Positions 9,071 to 17,569 of a stretch of DNA of 64,000 nt are shown here, piece after piece (within the stretch, counting starts at the first letter, position 1; each line of letters starts with the position of its first letter). This DNA comes from Shinella zoogloeoides (GTDB lineage Bacteria > Pseudomonadota > Alphaproteobacteria > Rhizobiales > Rhizobiaceae). The notes under the pieces are model-generated. The model saw only the letters and a list, made by a program, of their open reading frames with translations. It had not been told where the DNA came from and did no database searches. The DNA is taken from the NCBI RefSeq assembly GCF_003574625.1, contig NZ_QNUJ01000002.1:248001-312000 (forward strand). The letters run 5' to 3'. Both the position numbers and the translations under genes were made by a program.

Positions 9071-9113
9071 GACCAATTCAATTTGGGCAGGACCTTATGC
9101 AAAATCTGCCTAG
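9071..9113. promoter_or_regulatory. Candidate LysR operator S2 upstream of the D-amino-acid transaminase operon
   Basis: This 43-bp block is 32/43 identical, without gaps, to 5243-5285. It carries the same CCAATTC...GGCA half and the same ATGC-AAATC-GC-TAG half, although the second arm is imperfect (GCCTAG instead of GCATAG). It lies 74 bp upstream of the transaminase ATG and ends 20 bp before the Dap stop codon, so the transaminase operon has its own regulated promoter. Confidence 0.7.
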
Positions 9114-9132
9114 GCTATTATTTTTCAGAAGC

Positions 9133-10695
9133 TTAGCCGCATTTTTCATAGTTGATGCCGCGCGCCAGCCAGCAGCCGAGCGTCAGGCCGGCAATGCGTC
9201 CGGCCTCGTCGCGACGGGCCTGCAGTGTCCAGTCGCCGGGCGCCGGCGCGTCCATCGAGCGCCGCGTCGCGACGATCCAGAGGTCCGGCCCCGCCGGCAG
9301 GACGATCTCCGGACGGCCGGTCCCGAGGAAGCCCTCGGCCCAGAGATAGGTGCCGCCGTCCCGGCATTCGATGACGATGCCGGCGTCCAGTTCCGCGGAA
9401 TGGTAACGCCCGGCGATCTCCGTCGAACCGGCCGGCGGCGCGGCGGCTACCGGCACCAGTCGCTCGGCATGGTTTTCCGAGGGGCGTCGCATCAGGATAT
9501 CCTCGCCATCGCGGCTGATCGTGACGGAGGAGGAGGCAAGGCCGCCCTCCGGCGCTTCCCACAGCGTTTCCGGCGATGTGGCGAAACGCAGGGTCGCCGC
9601 GTCGTATCCCGATTCCAGCCGCGCCAGCAGCCCGGTCTCGCGGCTGATCCACCGGCCCGACCAGCGCTCCTTGAGCGGCTGGGCAACGGGATGCGGCAGG
9701 CCGAGCGCCGCGCGCAGGATCCGGTGAGCCGCACCATAGGCATCGCCGTGATGGTTGAACATGACGACGACCGAAAGCCGCGCCTCGGTCGAGGCGACGC
9801 GGTAGGCGCGGAAGCCGCGCAGGGCGCCGCTATGGCCGGTGAAGGCGAAATCGCCGACGCGCGCATGCTGCAGGCCGAAACCATAAGCCGCCGGCGCACC
9901 GTCGCGGAAGGTCTGCGGCACGGCGATGCGCCGGTAGAGGCTTTCCGGGTCCTCGCGCATCGCGTCGATCCAGCATTCATAGGCCAGCATGTCGTCGAGC
10001 GAGGCGGAAATGCCGGCGTCGCCCCGCCAGTAGATGCCGTTTTCCGCCTGCATGTAGCCCGTCGCGTCGTTGCCCTCATAGCCGACGACACCGTCTTCCG
10101 GCCGGCGCGTATCGGCCGTCAGCACCGCGCCCGCCATGCCGGCCGGCTGCCAGATGTGGCGCGCATAGAGCGCCTCCAGCGTCTCTCCCGAAGCCTCCTC
10201 GACGAGCTCGGCGACGAGCCGGAAATTGCCGTTGCTGTAGGAATAGCGCGTGCCCGGCGCGAAATGCCCGGTGCGCGTGCGGGCGTAGACCTTCGCCGCA
10301 TCCTCGCGCGAAAATTCCTGCTCGGCCTTCGCGCCATGCAGCACGGTCAGCGCCCAGTAGTCGCGCAGGCCCGACTGGTTGTTGCAGAGATCGCGCACCG
10401 TTGGCAGGGGGCCCTCGAAATTCGGCAGGCGCGCGGCGAGCCGTTCGTCGAGCGCCTCGGGCGCGCCGCAGGCGGCAAGCATCGCCGCGCAGGTGAACTG
10501 CTTGGAGACCGAGCAGATCGGCAGCCGCGTTGCCGCGGTCATCGCCTGGTGCGTGTCGAGATCGGCAAAGCCGAAGGCCCGCCGAGCGATCACATGCCCC
10601 TCGCTCACCACCCCGACAACACCGCCCGGACCGGAAAAGCGAGCCGCAAACCCGTCCAGCTCCGCCTCGATCCGCCCGCCGTCGATCATGCCCAT
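9133..10695 (-). CDS. dap: D-aminopeptidase Dap (serine peptidase family S12, beta-lactamase fold)
   Basis: A 520-residue protein, the same length as the D-stereospecific aminopeptidase of Ochrobactrum anthropi, which releases N-terminal D-Ala, D-Ser or D-Thr. Catalytic positions agree: S62 and K65 in CSVSKQFT, Y153 in YSYSNGN, and H288 in TGHSGALRG. The DLCNNQSGLRDYWAL block is nearly identical to the recalled Ochrobactrum enzyme. Two further C-terminal beta-barrel domains are present, including the RSMDAPAPGDWTLQ element whose loop enters the active site in that enzyme. There is no signal peptide. It starts at 10695 (MGMIDGG) after GGGAGACGCGC and is divergent from an Lrp-type regulator. 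The frame remains open far upstream, antisense to the hydantoinase gene; that part is not coding. Confidence 0.96.
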   Translation of the reverse strand: MGMIDGGRIEAELDGFAARFSGPGGVVGVVSEGHVIARRAFGFADLDTHQAMTAATRLPICSVSKQFTCAAMLAACGAPEALDERLAARLPNFEGPLPTVRDLCNNQSGLRDYWALTVLHGAKAEQEFSREDAAKVYARTRTGHFAPGTRYSYSNGNFRLVAELVEEASGETLEALYARHIWQPAGMAGAVLTADTRRPEDGVVGYEGNDATGYMQAENGIYWRGDAGISASLDDMLAYECWIDAMREDPESLYRRIAVPQTFRDGAPAAYGFGLQHARVGDFAFTGHSGALRGFRAYRVASTEARLSVVVMFNHHGDAYGAAHRILRAALGLPHPVAQPLKERWSGRWISRETGLLARLESGYDAATLRFATSPETLWEAPEGGLASSSVTISRDGEDILMRRPSENHAERLVPVAAAPPAGSTEIAGRYHSAELDAGIVIECRDGGTYLWAEGFLGTGRPEIVLPAGPDLWIVATRRSMDAPAPGDWTLQARRDEAGRIAGLTLGCWLARGINYEKCG

Positions 10696-10786
10696 GCGCG
10701 TCTCCCTCGATTCTTCCGGCCGGATATTGGTCAGCGCCAGCAGGCGAGGCAACTCCTCAAATTCGCCACCGCCGGAAGATGCCGGC

Positions 10787-10803
10787 ATTGCCGGTTCGGC
10801 AAT
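10787..10803. promoter_or_regulatory. Palindrome in the dap/Lrp divergent region
   Basis: ATTGCCG-GTT-CGGCAAT is a perfect 7-3-7 inverted repeat between dap and the Lrp-type gene. A related half (CCGGCAATG) recurs about 40 bp on. It is a plausible operator for the adjacent Lrp/AsnC regulator; no direct evidence for which promoter it serves. Confidence 0.45.
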
Positions 10804-10870
10804 TTTTCCAACCAAATCTTCCGAAGCGGGATATTTCCGGCAATGTTCACCGGTCACGGCTGAAATATTC

Positions 10871-10899
10871 TTGACATAATTCCGTTTCGGAAATTTACT
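10871..10899 (+). promoter_or_regulatory. Sigma-70-like promoter with embedded operator for the Lrp-type gene
   Basis: TTGACA (10871-10876), a 17-bp spacer and TTTACT (10894-10899) form a good housekeeping promoter 19 bp before the start codon. The spacer holds TTCCG-TTT-CGGAA (10880-10892), a perfect 5-3-5 inverted repeat placed where a bound repressor would block polymerase, which fits autoregulation. Confidence 0.6.
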
Positions 10900-10917
10900 C
10901 TCCCCATTCAGGCCGAA

Positions 10918-11433
10918 ATGGAACCGGAAATGAGCCAGCGCTACATCGTCGACGATCTGGACCGTGAGATCATCCGCTATCTCTCCGAGGACGGTCGTCT
11001 TTCGGCGGCGGAAATCGCCGGCCGGATCGGCAGCGTCTCCGAGCGCACGATCCGCAACCGCATTGCCACCCTGCTGCAGGCGAAGATGATCGTCATCGGC
11101 GCCATTCCCGATCCTGTCGCCCTTGGGCGCGATGTTCAGGTGGAATTGCTCATCGAGGTCGAGGCGGGTCGGCAGGAAGAGGTCGCCATCCAGCTCGCCG
11201 AATATGACGAGATCGGCTACCTCGCGGCGACCAGCGGCACGGCCAATCTCAGCGCCTCGCTCTTCGTCGCCGACCATGCGGCGCTTCTCGAATTCATCGA
11301 CCAGGAGCTGGGCAAGCTGCCCGGCGTCAAGCGTGTGACGAGCTCGGTCGTCCTGCGGCTCTACAAGGTATTCGGCACGAGGACGACCGCGATCAGCCGC
11401 GGCTCGGACCTCGGCGGCAAGAAGAAAGGATAA
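10918..11433 (+). CDS. Lrp/AsnC-family transcriptional regulator
   Basis: A 171-residue Lrp-like regulator. The AsnC-type HTH is at the N terminus (LDREIIRYLSEDGRLSAAEIAGRIG, then SERTIRNRIATL), followed by an alpha-beta RAM effector domain (VQVELLIEVEAG through SSVVLRLYKVF). The frame allows starts at 10918 (MEPEMSQ) and 10930 (MSQRY); the latter follows GGAACCGGAA and may be the real one. It is divergent from dap and only 3 bp before the hydantoinase-like gene, so it probably heads that operon and may control dap from the shared region. The ligand is presumably an amino acid or derivative. Confidence 0.92.
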   Translation: MEPEMSQRYIVDDLDREIIRYLSEDGRLSAAEIAGRIGSVSERTIRNRIATLLQAKMIVIGAIPDPVALGRDVQVELLIEVEAGRQEEVAIQLAEYDEIGYLAATSGTANLSASLFVADHAALLEFIDQELGKLPGVKRVTSSVVLRLYKVFGTRTTAISRGSDLGGKKKG

Positions 11434-11436
11434 CCC

Positions 11437-12981
11437 ATGCTGCGCATTGGGGTGGATGTGGGCGGAACCAACACGGATGCGGCGCTGCTGCGCGGCACCG
11501 AGGTTCTGGCGACGGTGAAGTCCTCGACCACGGCGGACGTGACCTCGGGCGTCAGCGCGGCCATCCGCACGGTGCTCGCCGAGGCGGGCGTCGCCGCCGG
11601 CTCGGTCGATGCCGTCATGATCGGCACCACGCACTTCCTCAATGCCGTCGTCGAAGGCCGGCATCTGGAAAAGGTCGGCGTGCTGCGCCTTTGCGGCGCC
11701 TCCACCCGGTCCCTGCCGCCGATGATCGACTGGCCGGACACGCTTCGCCCCGTCGTCGATGGCGGCGCGGCGCTGGTCGGCGGCGGCGTCAACTATGACG
11801 GCTCGGAGATTGCCCCGCTCGACGGTCCGGCGATCCGTGAGGCCTGCCGTGACTGGCGCGCCCGCGGCATCGGCGCCGTCGCCATCTGCTCCGTCTTCGC
11901 GCTGGTCGATCCGCGCATGGAAAACGAGGCGGCCGAAATCGTCGCCGAGGAAATGCCGGAGGCGGCGATCAGCCTGTCGCACCGCGTCGGCCGCACGGGC
12001 CTGCTGCCGCGCGAGAGCGCCACCATCCTCAATGCCAGCCTCCACACGCTCGGCCGCGAGACGGTCGGCGCCTTCCGCTCGGCCTTCGCCGCGCTCGGCC
12101 TTGATTGCCCGCTCTACCTCACCCAGAACGACGGCACGCTGATGACGGCGGACTTCGCCGAGCGCTATCCGGTCTTCACCATCGCCTCCGGCCCGACCAA
12201 TTCCATGCGGGGTGCGGCCTTCCTCACCGGGCTTTCCGACGCCGCGGTGATCGACATCGGCGGCACCACCACCGATATCGGCATGCTGGTCGCCGGCTTC
12301 CCGCGCACCCGCAGCGAGGGCGCGATGATCGGCGGCGTGCCGACCAATTTCCGCGTGCCCGACGTCTATTCCTTCGGCCTCGGCGGCGGCAGCATCGTGC
12401 GGCCCGGCGACGCGCCGACGGTCGGCCCGGACTCGGTCGGCTTCCGGCTGCCGGAAAAGGCTCTTTGCTTCGGCGGTGATACCCTGACGGCGACCGACAT
12501 CGCGGTGGCCGCCGGCCTCGTCGATCTCGGCGACCGCGACCGCCTTTCGCAGATCACGCCCGATTTCGCCCGCCGGATGCTGGCGCAGATGAAGGCGAGC
12601 ATCGAGACGGTGCTCGACCGCATGAAGCCGAGCGCGGAGCCGATCCCGGCCATCCTCGTCGGCGGCGGCTCGGTGCTCGTCGACGGGCTGCTGGAAGGCA
12701 CCTCCGTCTCGCTGAAGCCGGATCACTTCGGCTCGGCCAATGCCATCGGCGCGGCCATCGCGCAGGTCTCCGGCGAGGTCGACAGCGTGGTCTCGCTGGA
12801 AGGCACGACGCGTGAGAAGGCGCTTGAAAGCGTGGTGGCCGAGGCGCGCGCCCGCGCGGTCGAGGCGGGCGCGGCGGCCGAGACGGTGACGCTCGCCGAA
12901 ATCGAGGAGACGCCGCTGGCCTACCTGCCCGGCAATGCCGTGCGCATCGCGGCGAAAGTCATTGGAGAACTCAGGGCATGA
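11437..12981 (+). CDS. Hydantoinase/oxoprolinase family protein, HyuA-like
   Basis: A 514-residue protein with the hydantoinase A N-terminal domain (MLRIGVDVGGTNTDAALL, an ASKHA-type phosphate loop) and the main HyuA domain containing a second motif, VIDIGGTTTDIGMLVAGFP, near residues 270-290. Relatives are ATP-dependent hydrolases of cyclic amides such as N-methylhydantoin, 5-oxoproline, or acetone carboxylase subunits. It is shorter than full HyuA proteins (about 650-700 residues) and there is no hyuB partner here; its partner position is taken by the DUF917 gene, whose start overlaps its stop in ATGA (12978-12981). This short-HyuA plus DUF917 pairing recurs in known genomes by recollection, but its substrate is not established. 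Confidence 0.88.
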   Translation: MLRIGVDVGGTNTDAALLRGTEVLATVKSSTTADVTSGVSAAIRTVLAEAGVAAGSVDAVMIGTTHFLNAVVEGRHLEKVGVLRLCGASTRSLPPMIDWPDTLRPVVDGGAALVGGGVNYDGSEIAPLDGPAIREACRDWRARGIGAVAICSVFALVDPRMENEAAEIVAEEMPEAAISLSHRVGRTGLLPRESATILNASLHTLGRETVGAFRSAFAALGLDCPLYLTQNDGTLMTADFAERYPVFTIASGPTNSMRGAAFLTGLSDAAVIDIGGTTTDIGMLVAGFPRTRSEGAMIGGVPTNFRVPDVYSFGLGGGSIVRPGDAPTVGPDSVGFRLPEKALCFGGDTLTATDIAVAAGLVDLGDRDRLSQITPDFARRMLAQMKASIETVLDRMKPSAEPIPAILVGGGSVLVDGLLEGTSVSLKPDHFGSANAIGAAIAQVSGEVDSVVSLEGTTREKALESVVAEARARAVEAGAAAETVTLAEIEETPLAYLPGNAVRIAAKVIGELRA

Positions 12982-14099
12982 AGTACTGGACGCTCACCGA
13001 GGCGGATATCGATCGGATCGCGGTCGGCTGCGGCATTCTCGGCACCGGCGGCGGCGGCAGCACCTATCACGGCTCTCTGCGCGCCAAGGCGCTGCTGCGC
13101 GAGGGCAAGCGCATCCGCATGGTGCGCCCGGCCGACATGGCGCCGGACGCGCAGATCATCGGGATCGGCGGCATCGGCGCACCGACCGTCGGCATCGAGA
13201 AGATCGCCGAGGGCGGCGAGGGCGTGCGCCTGATGCACGCACTCGAACGGCATATGGGCCGCAAGGTCGATGCGCTGCTCGGCGACGAGGTCGGCGGCGG
13301 CAACGGCATCGCGCCGATGCTGACGGCGGCCATGGTCGACCTGCCGGTGGTAGACGCCGACGGCATGGGCCGCGCCTTCCCCGAAGTGCAGATGACGACC
13401 TTCTTCATCCACGGCCAGCCGGTACAGCCGGCGGCACTCGCCGATGCCGACGGCAATGTCCTGATCGTCACCGAGGCGACCACGCCGAAGATGCTGGAAA
13501 AGCTTTTGCGCGCCAGCACCATCGCCATGGGCTGCACGGCGCTGATGACGACCGCGCCGATGTCCGGCGACTTCGTGCGCCGCTTCGGCGTGCCGCACAC
13601 GACGAGCCAGGCCTGGAGCCTCGGCAATGCGGTGCTGAACGCCCGCGCCGCCAAGGAGGATCCGGTCGAGGCGATCCTCAGGCAGTCCGGCGGCATACGC
13701 CTGATGCGCGGCAAGGTCACCGACATCGCCCGCCGCGTCAGCGCCGGCTTCAACCGCGGCACGCTGACCGTCGCGGGGCTCGACGAGGATGCGGGGCGCT
13801 CGATCGCCATCGAGATCCAGAACGAATATCTCATCGCCCGCGAGGGCGAGACGATCATCACAATGGTGCCGGATCTGATCTGCATCGTGGATTCGGAGAC
13901 CGGCCGCGCCATCGGCACGGAAGAGCTGCGCTACGGCCTGCGCATCGACGTGCTCTCCATGCCCGCACCGGTGCTGCTGCGCAGCGAGATCGCGCTGGAG
14001 TCCGTCGGCCCGCGGGCCTTCGGCTATGATTTCGACTTCGTGCCCGTCGGCATATCCGCCGATGCGCCCGCCGTTCCGCAATATGAAGAAGACGCCTGA
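12978..14099 (+). CDS. DUF917 family protein (thiohydantoin-desulfurase-related)
   Basis: A 373-residue protein of the DUF917 family, recognised by its N-terminal VGCGILGTGGGGSTYHGSLRAK, followed by GDEVGGGNGIAPML and DADGMGRAFPEVQM. A member of this family has, to my recollection, been tied to desulfuration of a thiohydantoin in ergothioneine breakdown; whether this copy shares that chemistry is inference. It overlaps the HyuA-like gene by ATGA and precedes a complete peptide ABC transporter, so the likely scheme is uptake of a heterocyclic or peptide-like compound followed by ring processing by the HyuA/DUF917 pair. No signal peptide, so cytoplasmic. Confidence 0.85.
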   Translation: MKYWTLTEADIDRIAVGCGILGTGGGGSTYHGSLRAKALLREGKRIRMVRPADMAPDAQIIGIGGIGAPTVGIEKIAEGGEGVRLMHALERHMGRKVDALLGDEVGGGNGIAPMLTAAMVDLPVVDADGMGRAFPEVQMTTFFIHGQPVQPAALADADGNVLIVTEATTPKMLEKLLRASTIAMGCTALMTTAPMSGDFVRRFGVPHTTSQAWSLGNAVLNARAAKEDPVEAILRQSGGIRLMRGKVTDIARRVSAGFNRGTLTVAGLDEDAGRSIAIEIQNEYLIAREGETIITMVPDLICIVDSETGRAIGTEELRYGLRIDVLSMPAPVLLRSEIALESVGPRAFGYDFDFVPVGISADAPAVPQYEEDA

Positions 14100-14131
14100 C
14101 CGTCCGCCCACCAACCTCCCGGGAGACCGAC

Positions 14132-15694
14132 ATGAATCGCCGTAATTTCCTGAAGACGTCCGCTCTTGCCGCCCTTGCCGCCGCCGGCACCCGCTGGAAC
14201 CTCGCGATGGCGCAGGGCACGGGCAGCATCTTCACTCTCGCCTGCCCGACGAGCTTCCCTGACCTCGACCCTGCGACCTCCTTCTCCAACGACGGCGCGG
14301 TGCTCGCCAATGTCTATGAGAGCCTTGCCCGCTACATTCCGGCGACCGACACGACCGCTGCGAAGATCGAGCCGCTGCTCGCCACCGGCTGGGAGGTCAG
14401 CGAAGACGGCAAGACCTGGACCTTCACCCTGCGCGACGGCGTGACGTTCCACGACGGCAGCCCGCTCACCTCCGAGGCCGTCAAGGGCTCCATCGAACGC
14501 ACGAAGAAGATCGCCGGCGGCGCCTCCTTCATCTGGGGACCGGTGACGGCCATCGAAACGCCGGAGCCGCTGAAGGTCGTCTTCAAGCTCTCCGAGCCGC
14601 AGCCGCTCGACCTCATCGCCTCGGCCGGCTTTGCCGCCTGGATCTATGCGCCCTCGTCCTTCGACAAGGACAATGCCTGGTTCAACGCCGGCAACGACGC
14701 CGGCACCGGCCCGTTCCGGATCTCGCGCTACGAACCCGGCCAGCGCGCGGTGCTCGAGCGCGCGGAAGGCTATTGGGGCGAAGTGCCCGAAGGCGCCTTC
14801 CAGACGGTCTCCTTCGAGATCGTCGAGGATGCGACGCTCGCCCAGAACATGATCGAGAGCGGCCAGGCCGACTGGACCTACAGCCTGCCCTACGAGAACC
14901 TCGAGGCGCTGAAGTCCAACCCGGACCTCAACGTCGTCGTCAACCCGTCCTTCGAGACGCTGTTCGGCCTCTACAACGTCAAGCGCGCGCCGCTCGACAA
15001 ATTGAAGGTGCGCCAGGCCCTGTCGCTCGCCTTCCCCTATGACGATATCATCGCCGCAGGGACCAGCGGCTTCGCCACGCGCGCCAAGGGCGTCGTTCCG
15101 GCCGGCATCTGGGGCCACGACGCGGACGCGCCGGTTCCGAAGACCGACCTCGAGGCCGCCAAGGCGCTGCTGGCCGAGGAAGGCATCGAGCCGGGCCTCG
15201 AACTTACCATGACCTATTCCACCTCGCAGGCGCTCGAAGCCGTCGCCGGTGAACTCTGGAAGGCCAATCTCGAAACCCTCGGCATCACGCTGACGCTGCA
15301 GCCGATGGCCTGGGAGGCCCAGTGGCAGCTCGGCAAGTCGAACCCGGAAGCCGCGCAGGACATCTTCGTCATGTTCTGGTGGCCGACCTTCGTCACGCCC
15401 TACGACTTCCTCTTCAATCTGTTCCACAGCGAGGAGAAGCCCAACTTCAACCTCGGCTACTACTCAAATGCCGATGTGGATGCGAAGATCGACGAGGCGG
15501 CAAAGCTCTCCGGCACCGACCGCGCCCGCGCGGAAGCCCTGTTCATCGAGGCGCAGCGCAAGATCATCGAGGACGCTGCGGCCGTGTTCATGCTGGACCA
15601 GCCCAACATCCACGTCATCCGCGCGGACGTGAAGGGTTATGTCGACAACCCGGCCTACGGGCACGTCAACTTCGTCAACAAACTGAGCCGGTAA
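14132..15694 (+). CDS. Peptide-type ABC substrate-binding protein with Tat signal (SBP_bac_5)
   Basis: A 520-residue periplasmic binding protein of the DppA/OppA class. The N terminus MNRRNFLKTSALAALAAAG contains a twin-arginine motif (RRNFLK), so it is probably exported folded by Tat, unlike the Sec-exported paralogue at 1831-3423. SBP_bac_5 features include LDPATSFSNDGAVLANVYESL and the FRISRYEPGQ element. GGGAGACCGAC precedes the ATG. It follows DUF917 by 32 bp and lies 16 bp before the permease gene, within a single operon. Ligand unknown; the association with HyuA/DUF917 suggests a substrate other than ordinary peptides. Confidence 0.92.
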   Translation: MNRRNFLKTSALAALAAAGTRWNLAMAQGTGSIFTLACPTSFPDLDPATSFSNDGAVLANVYESLARYIPATDTTAAKIEPLLATGWEVSEDGKTWTFTLRDGVTFHDGSPLTSEAVKGSIERTKKIAGGASFIWGPVTAIETPEPLKVVFKLSEPQPLDLIASAGFAAWIYAPSSFDKDNAWFNAGNDAGTGPFRISRYEPGQRAVLERAEGYWGEVPEGAFQTVSFEIVEDATLAQNMIESGQADWTYSLPYENLEALKSNPDLNVVVNPSFETLFGLYNVKRAPLDKLKVRQALSLAFPYDDIIAAGTSGFATRAKGVVPAGIWGHDADAPVPKTDLEAAKALLAEEGIEPGLELTMTYSTSQALEAVAGELWKANLETLGITLTLQPMAWEAQWQLGKSNPEAAQDIFVMFWWPTFVTPYDFLFNLFHSEEKPNFNLGYYSNADVDAKIDEAAKLSGTDRARAEALFIEAQRKIIEDAAAVFMLDQPNIHVIRADVKGYVDNPAYGHVNFVNKLSR

Positions 15695-15710
15695 GGCTTA
15701 CGGCGGTCCG

Positions 15711-16733
15711 ATGGAACTTCTCCGCTACATCCTGCGCCGCATGATCCTCTCCGCCTTCGTGGTGGTGGGAGTGACCTTTCTGGTCTTCATCGTGGCGCAG
15801 GTGGTTCCTTCGGACCCGGCCGCGCTCTATGCCGGCCCGCGCCCGACGGCCGAGCAGATCGAGAAGGCGCGTCAGGAGCTCAATCTCGACGCGCCTCTCC
15901 CCGCCCGCTTCGCGACCTTCGCCACGGCCATGGCCTCCGGCGATTTCGGCGTTTCCTACAAGTCGCGCCGGCTGATCGCGGAGGACCTCCGGGCCTATCT
16001 TCCGGCGACGCTGGAGCTTGCGGTCTTCTCCACCGGCCTTGCGCTGCTGATCGGCATTCCGCTCGGGGTCGCCGCCGCCGCGCGGCAGGGCCGGTGGCCG
16101 GATCGGCTCGGTAGCCTCGGCTCGATCGCGGCCGTCGCCATGCCGACCTTCTTCCTGGCGATGCTGCTGCAGCTCGTCTTCGCACAATGGCTCGGCATCC
16201 TGCCGCTCTCCGGACGCCTGTCCCGCGAGATCGCCATTGCCGCGCCGTTGCAGATGGTGACCGGCTTCAATCTCATCGATGCGATCATCGCCGGGCGCGC
16301 CGACGTCTTCGGCGATGCGCTGGCGCATCTGATCCTGCCGGCCCTCACGCTCGCCTCCTATCCCGCCGGCGTCGCCATGCGGCTGACGCGCTCGGCGATG
16401 ATCGAGATCCTGGAGCGCCGCCACGTCGTCGCCGCCCGCGCGCTCGGCCTTTCCGAGCCGCGCATCCTCTTCGGCCACGCGCTGCCGAACGCCATGGGGC
16501 CGGCGCTGACCGTAATCGGCCTCTCCTTCGCCTATGCGCTGACCGGGGCGGTGCTGGTCGAGATCATCTTCGCCTGGCCGGGCCTCGGCCGCTATGTCTC
16601 CGAAGCGATCCTCGCCAAGGACTTCCCGGTCATCGCCGCCGTCACCATGGTGGTGACGATCTGCTATGTCGTGATGAACCTCCTCATCGACATCGCCCAG
16701 GCCCTGGTCGACCCACGGGTGGCGCTCTCATGA
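15711..16733 (+). CDS. Peptide ABC transporter permease, DppB-like
   Basis: A 340-residue permease whose first membrane segment follows MELLRYILRRMILSAFVVVG. The EAA loop (ARALGLSEPRILFGHALPNA) and C-terminal NLLIDIAQALVDPRVAL tail are standard for DppB. Its stop overlaps the start of the DppC-like gene in an ATGA at 16730-16733. The ribosome site is weak, which fits translational coupling to the binding-protein gene 16 bp upstream. Confidence 0.93.
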   Translation: MELLRYILRRMILSAFVVVGVTFLVFIVAQVVPSDPAALYAGPRPTAEQIEKARQELNLDAPLPARFATFATAMASGDFGVSYKSRRLIAEDLRAYLPATLELAVFSTGLALLIGIPLGVAAAARQGRWPDRLGSLGSIAAVAMPTFFLAMLLQLVFAQWLGILPLSGRLSREIAIAAPLQMVTGFNLIDAIIAGRADVFGDALAHLILPALTLASYPAGVAMRLTRSAMIEILERRHVVAARALGLSEPRILFGHALPNAMGPALTVIGLSFAYALTGAVLVEIIFAWPGLGRYVSEAILAKDFPVIAAVTMVVTICYVVMNLLIDIAQALVDPRVALS

Positions 16734-17569
16734 CACGTCTCGTTCAACGCCTCGGCTGGCCGGGCACCATCGCCCTCGCAATCGTCGTCCTCTTCGTCAC
16801 CGCCGCGATCCTCGCGCCGTGGATCGCGCCCTATCCGGCGCAGGGCGCCGGCGCGCCGAATGTCATCGCCAAGCTTCGGCCGCCCTCGGCAGAGTACTGG
16901 CTCGGCACCGACCATCTCGGCCGCGACATCCTCAGCCGCATCATCTACGGCACCCGCGTCTCGCTGACCAACGGCGTGCTGATCGTCGCCTTCTCGCTGC
17001 TCATCGGCCTGCCGGTCGGGCTGGCCGCGGGCTATTTCGGCGGCTGGATCGACGAGGCACTGATGCGCGGTACGGATGTCTTCCTCGCCTTCCCCGCCCT
17101 GCTGCTCGCCGTCCTGATGGCCGCTGCGCTCGGGCCGGGCTTCCTCAACAGCATCATCGCGGTCGCCGTAACCTGGTGGCCCTGGTATGCCCGCCTTGCC
17201 CGCGCGGAAGTGCTGGTGCTGCGCGGCCAGCCCTATGTCGAGGCCGCACGCCTTGCCGGCGTCTCGCATCCGCGCATCATCATAAGGCACATCCTGCCCG
17301 CAACGGGCCGGCCGCTGACCGTCCAGGCCGCGCTCGACGTCGGCCCGGCGCTGCTGACGGCCGCCGCCCTCTCCTTCCTCGGCCTCGGCGTCCTGCCGCC
17401 GACCGCCGACTGGGGCCAGATGGTCGATGCCGGCCGCAAGTTCTTCCCCGCGCGCTGGTGGTACTCGGCCATGCCCGGCATGACGATCTTCATCGTGGCG
17501 CTCGCCTTCAGCGTGCTCGGCGATGCCCTGCGCGAGCGCAAGGGAGGTGCCGCCCGTGCCTCTGCTTGA
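16730..17569 (+). CDS. Peptide ABC transporter permease, DppC-like
   Basis: A 279-residue permease partner of the DppB-like protein. The N-terminal membrane anchor is followed by the GTDHLGRDILSRIIYG signature of the DppC group, then the EAA loop (AARLAGVSHPRIIIRHILPA) and the LGDALRERKGG tail. The start is set by the ATGA overlap with the preceding gene. Its last codons overlap the start of the ATPase gene by 14 bp. Confidence 0.94.
   Translation: MTRLVQRLGWPGTIALAIVVLFVTAAILAPWIAPYPAQGAGAPNVIAKLRPPSAEYWLGTDHLGRDILSRIIYGTRVSLTNGVLIVAFSLLIGLPVGLAAGYFGGWIDEALMRGTDVFLAFPALLLAVLMAAALGPGFLNSIIAVAVTWWPWYARLARAEVLVLRGQPYVEAARLAGVSHPRIIIRHILPATGRPLTVQAALDVGPALLTAAALSFLGLGVLPPTADWGQMVDAGRKFFPARWWYSAMPGMTIFIVALAFSVLGDALRERKGGAARASA

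Noticed and set aside
10696-12726. Minus-strand open frame continuous with dap, extending it to nearly 1200 codons
   Set aside because: It is antisense to the hydantoinase-like and Lrp genes, has low-complexity Arg/Asp/Gly-rich translation typical of reversed GC-rich genes, and dap alone already has the exact family length and start.
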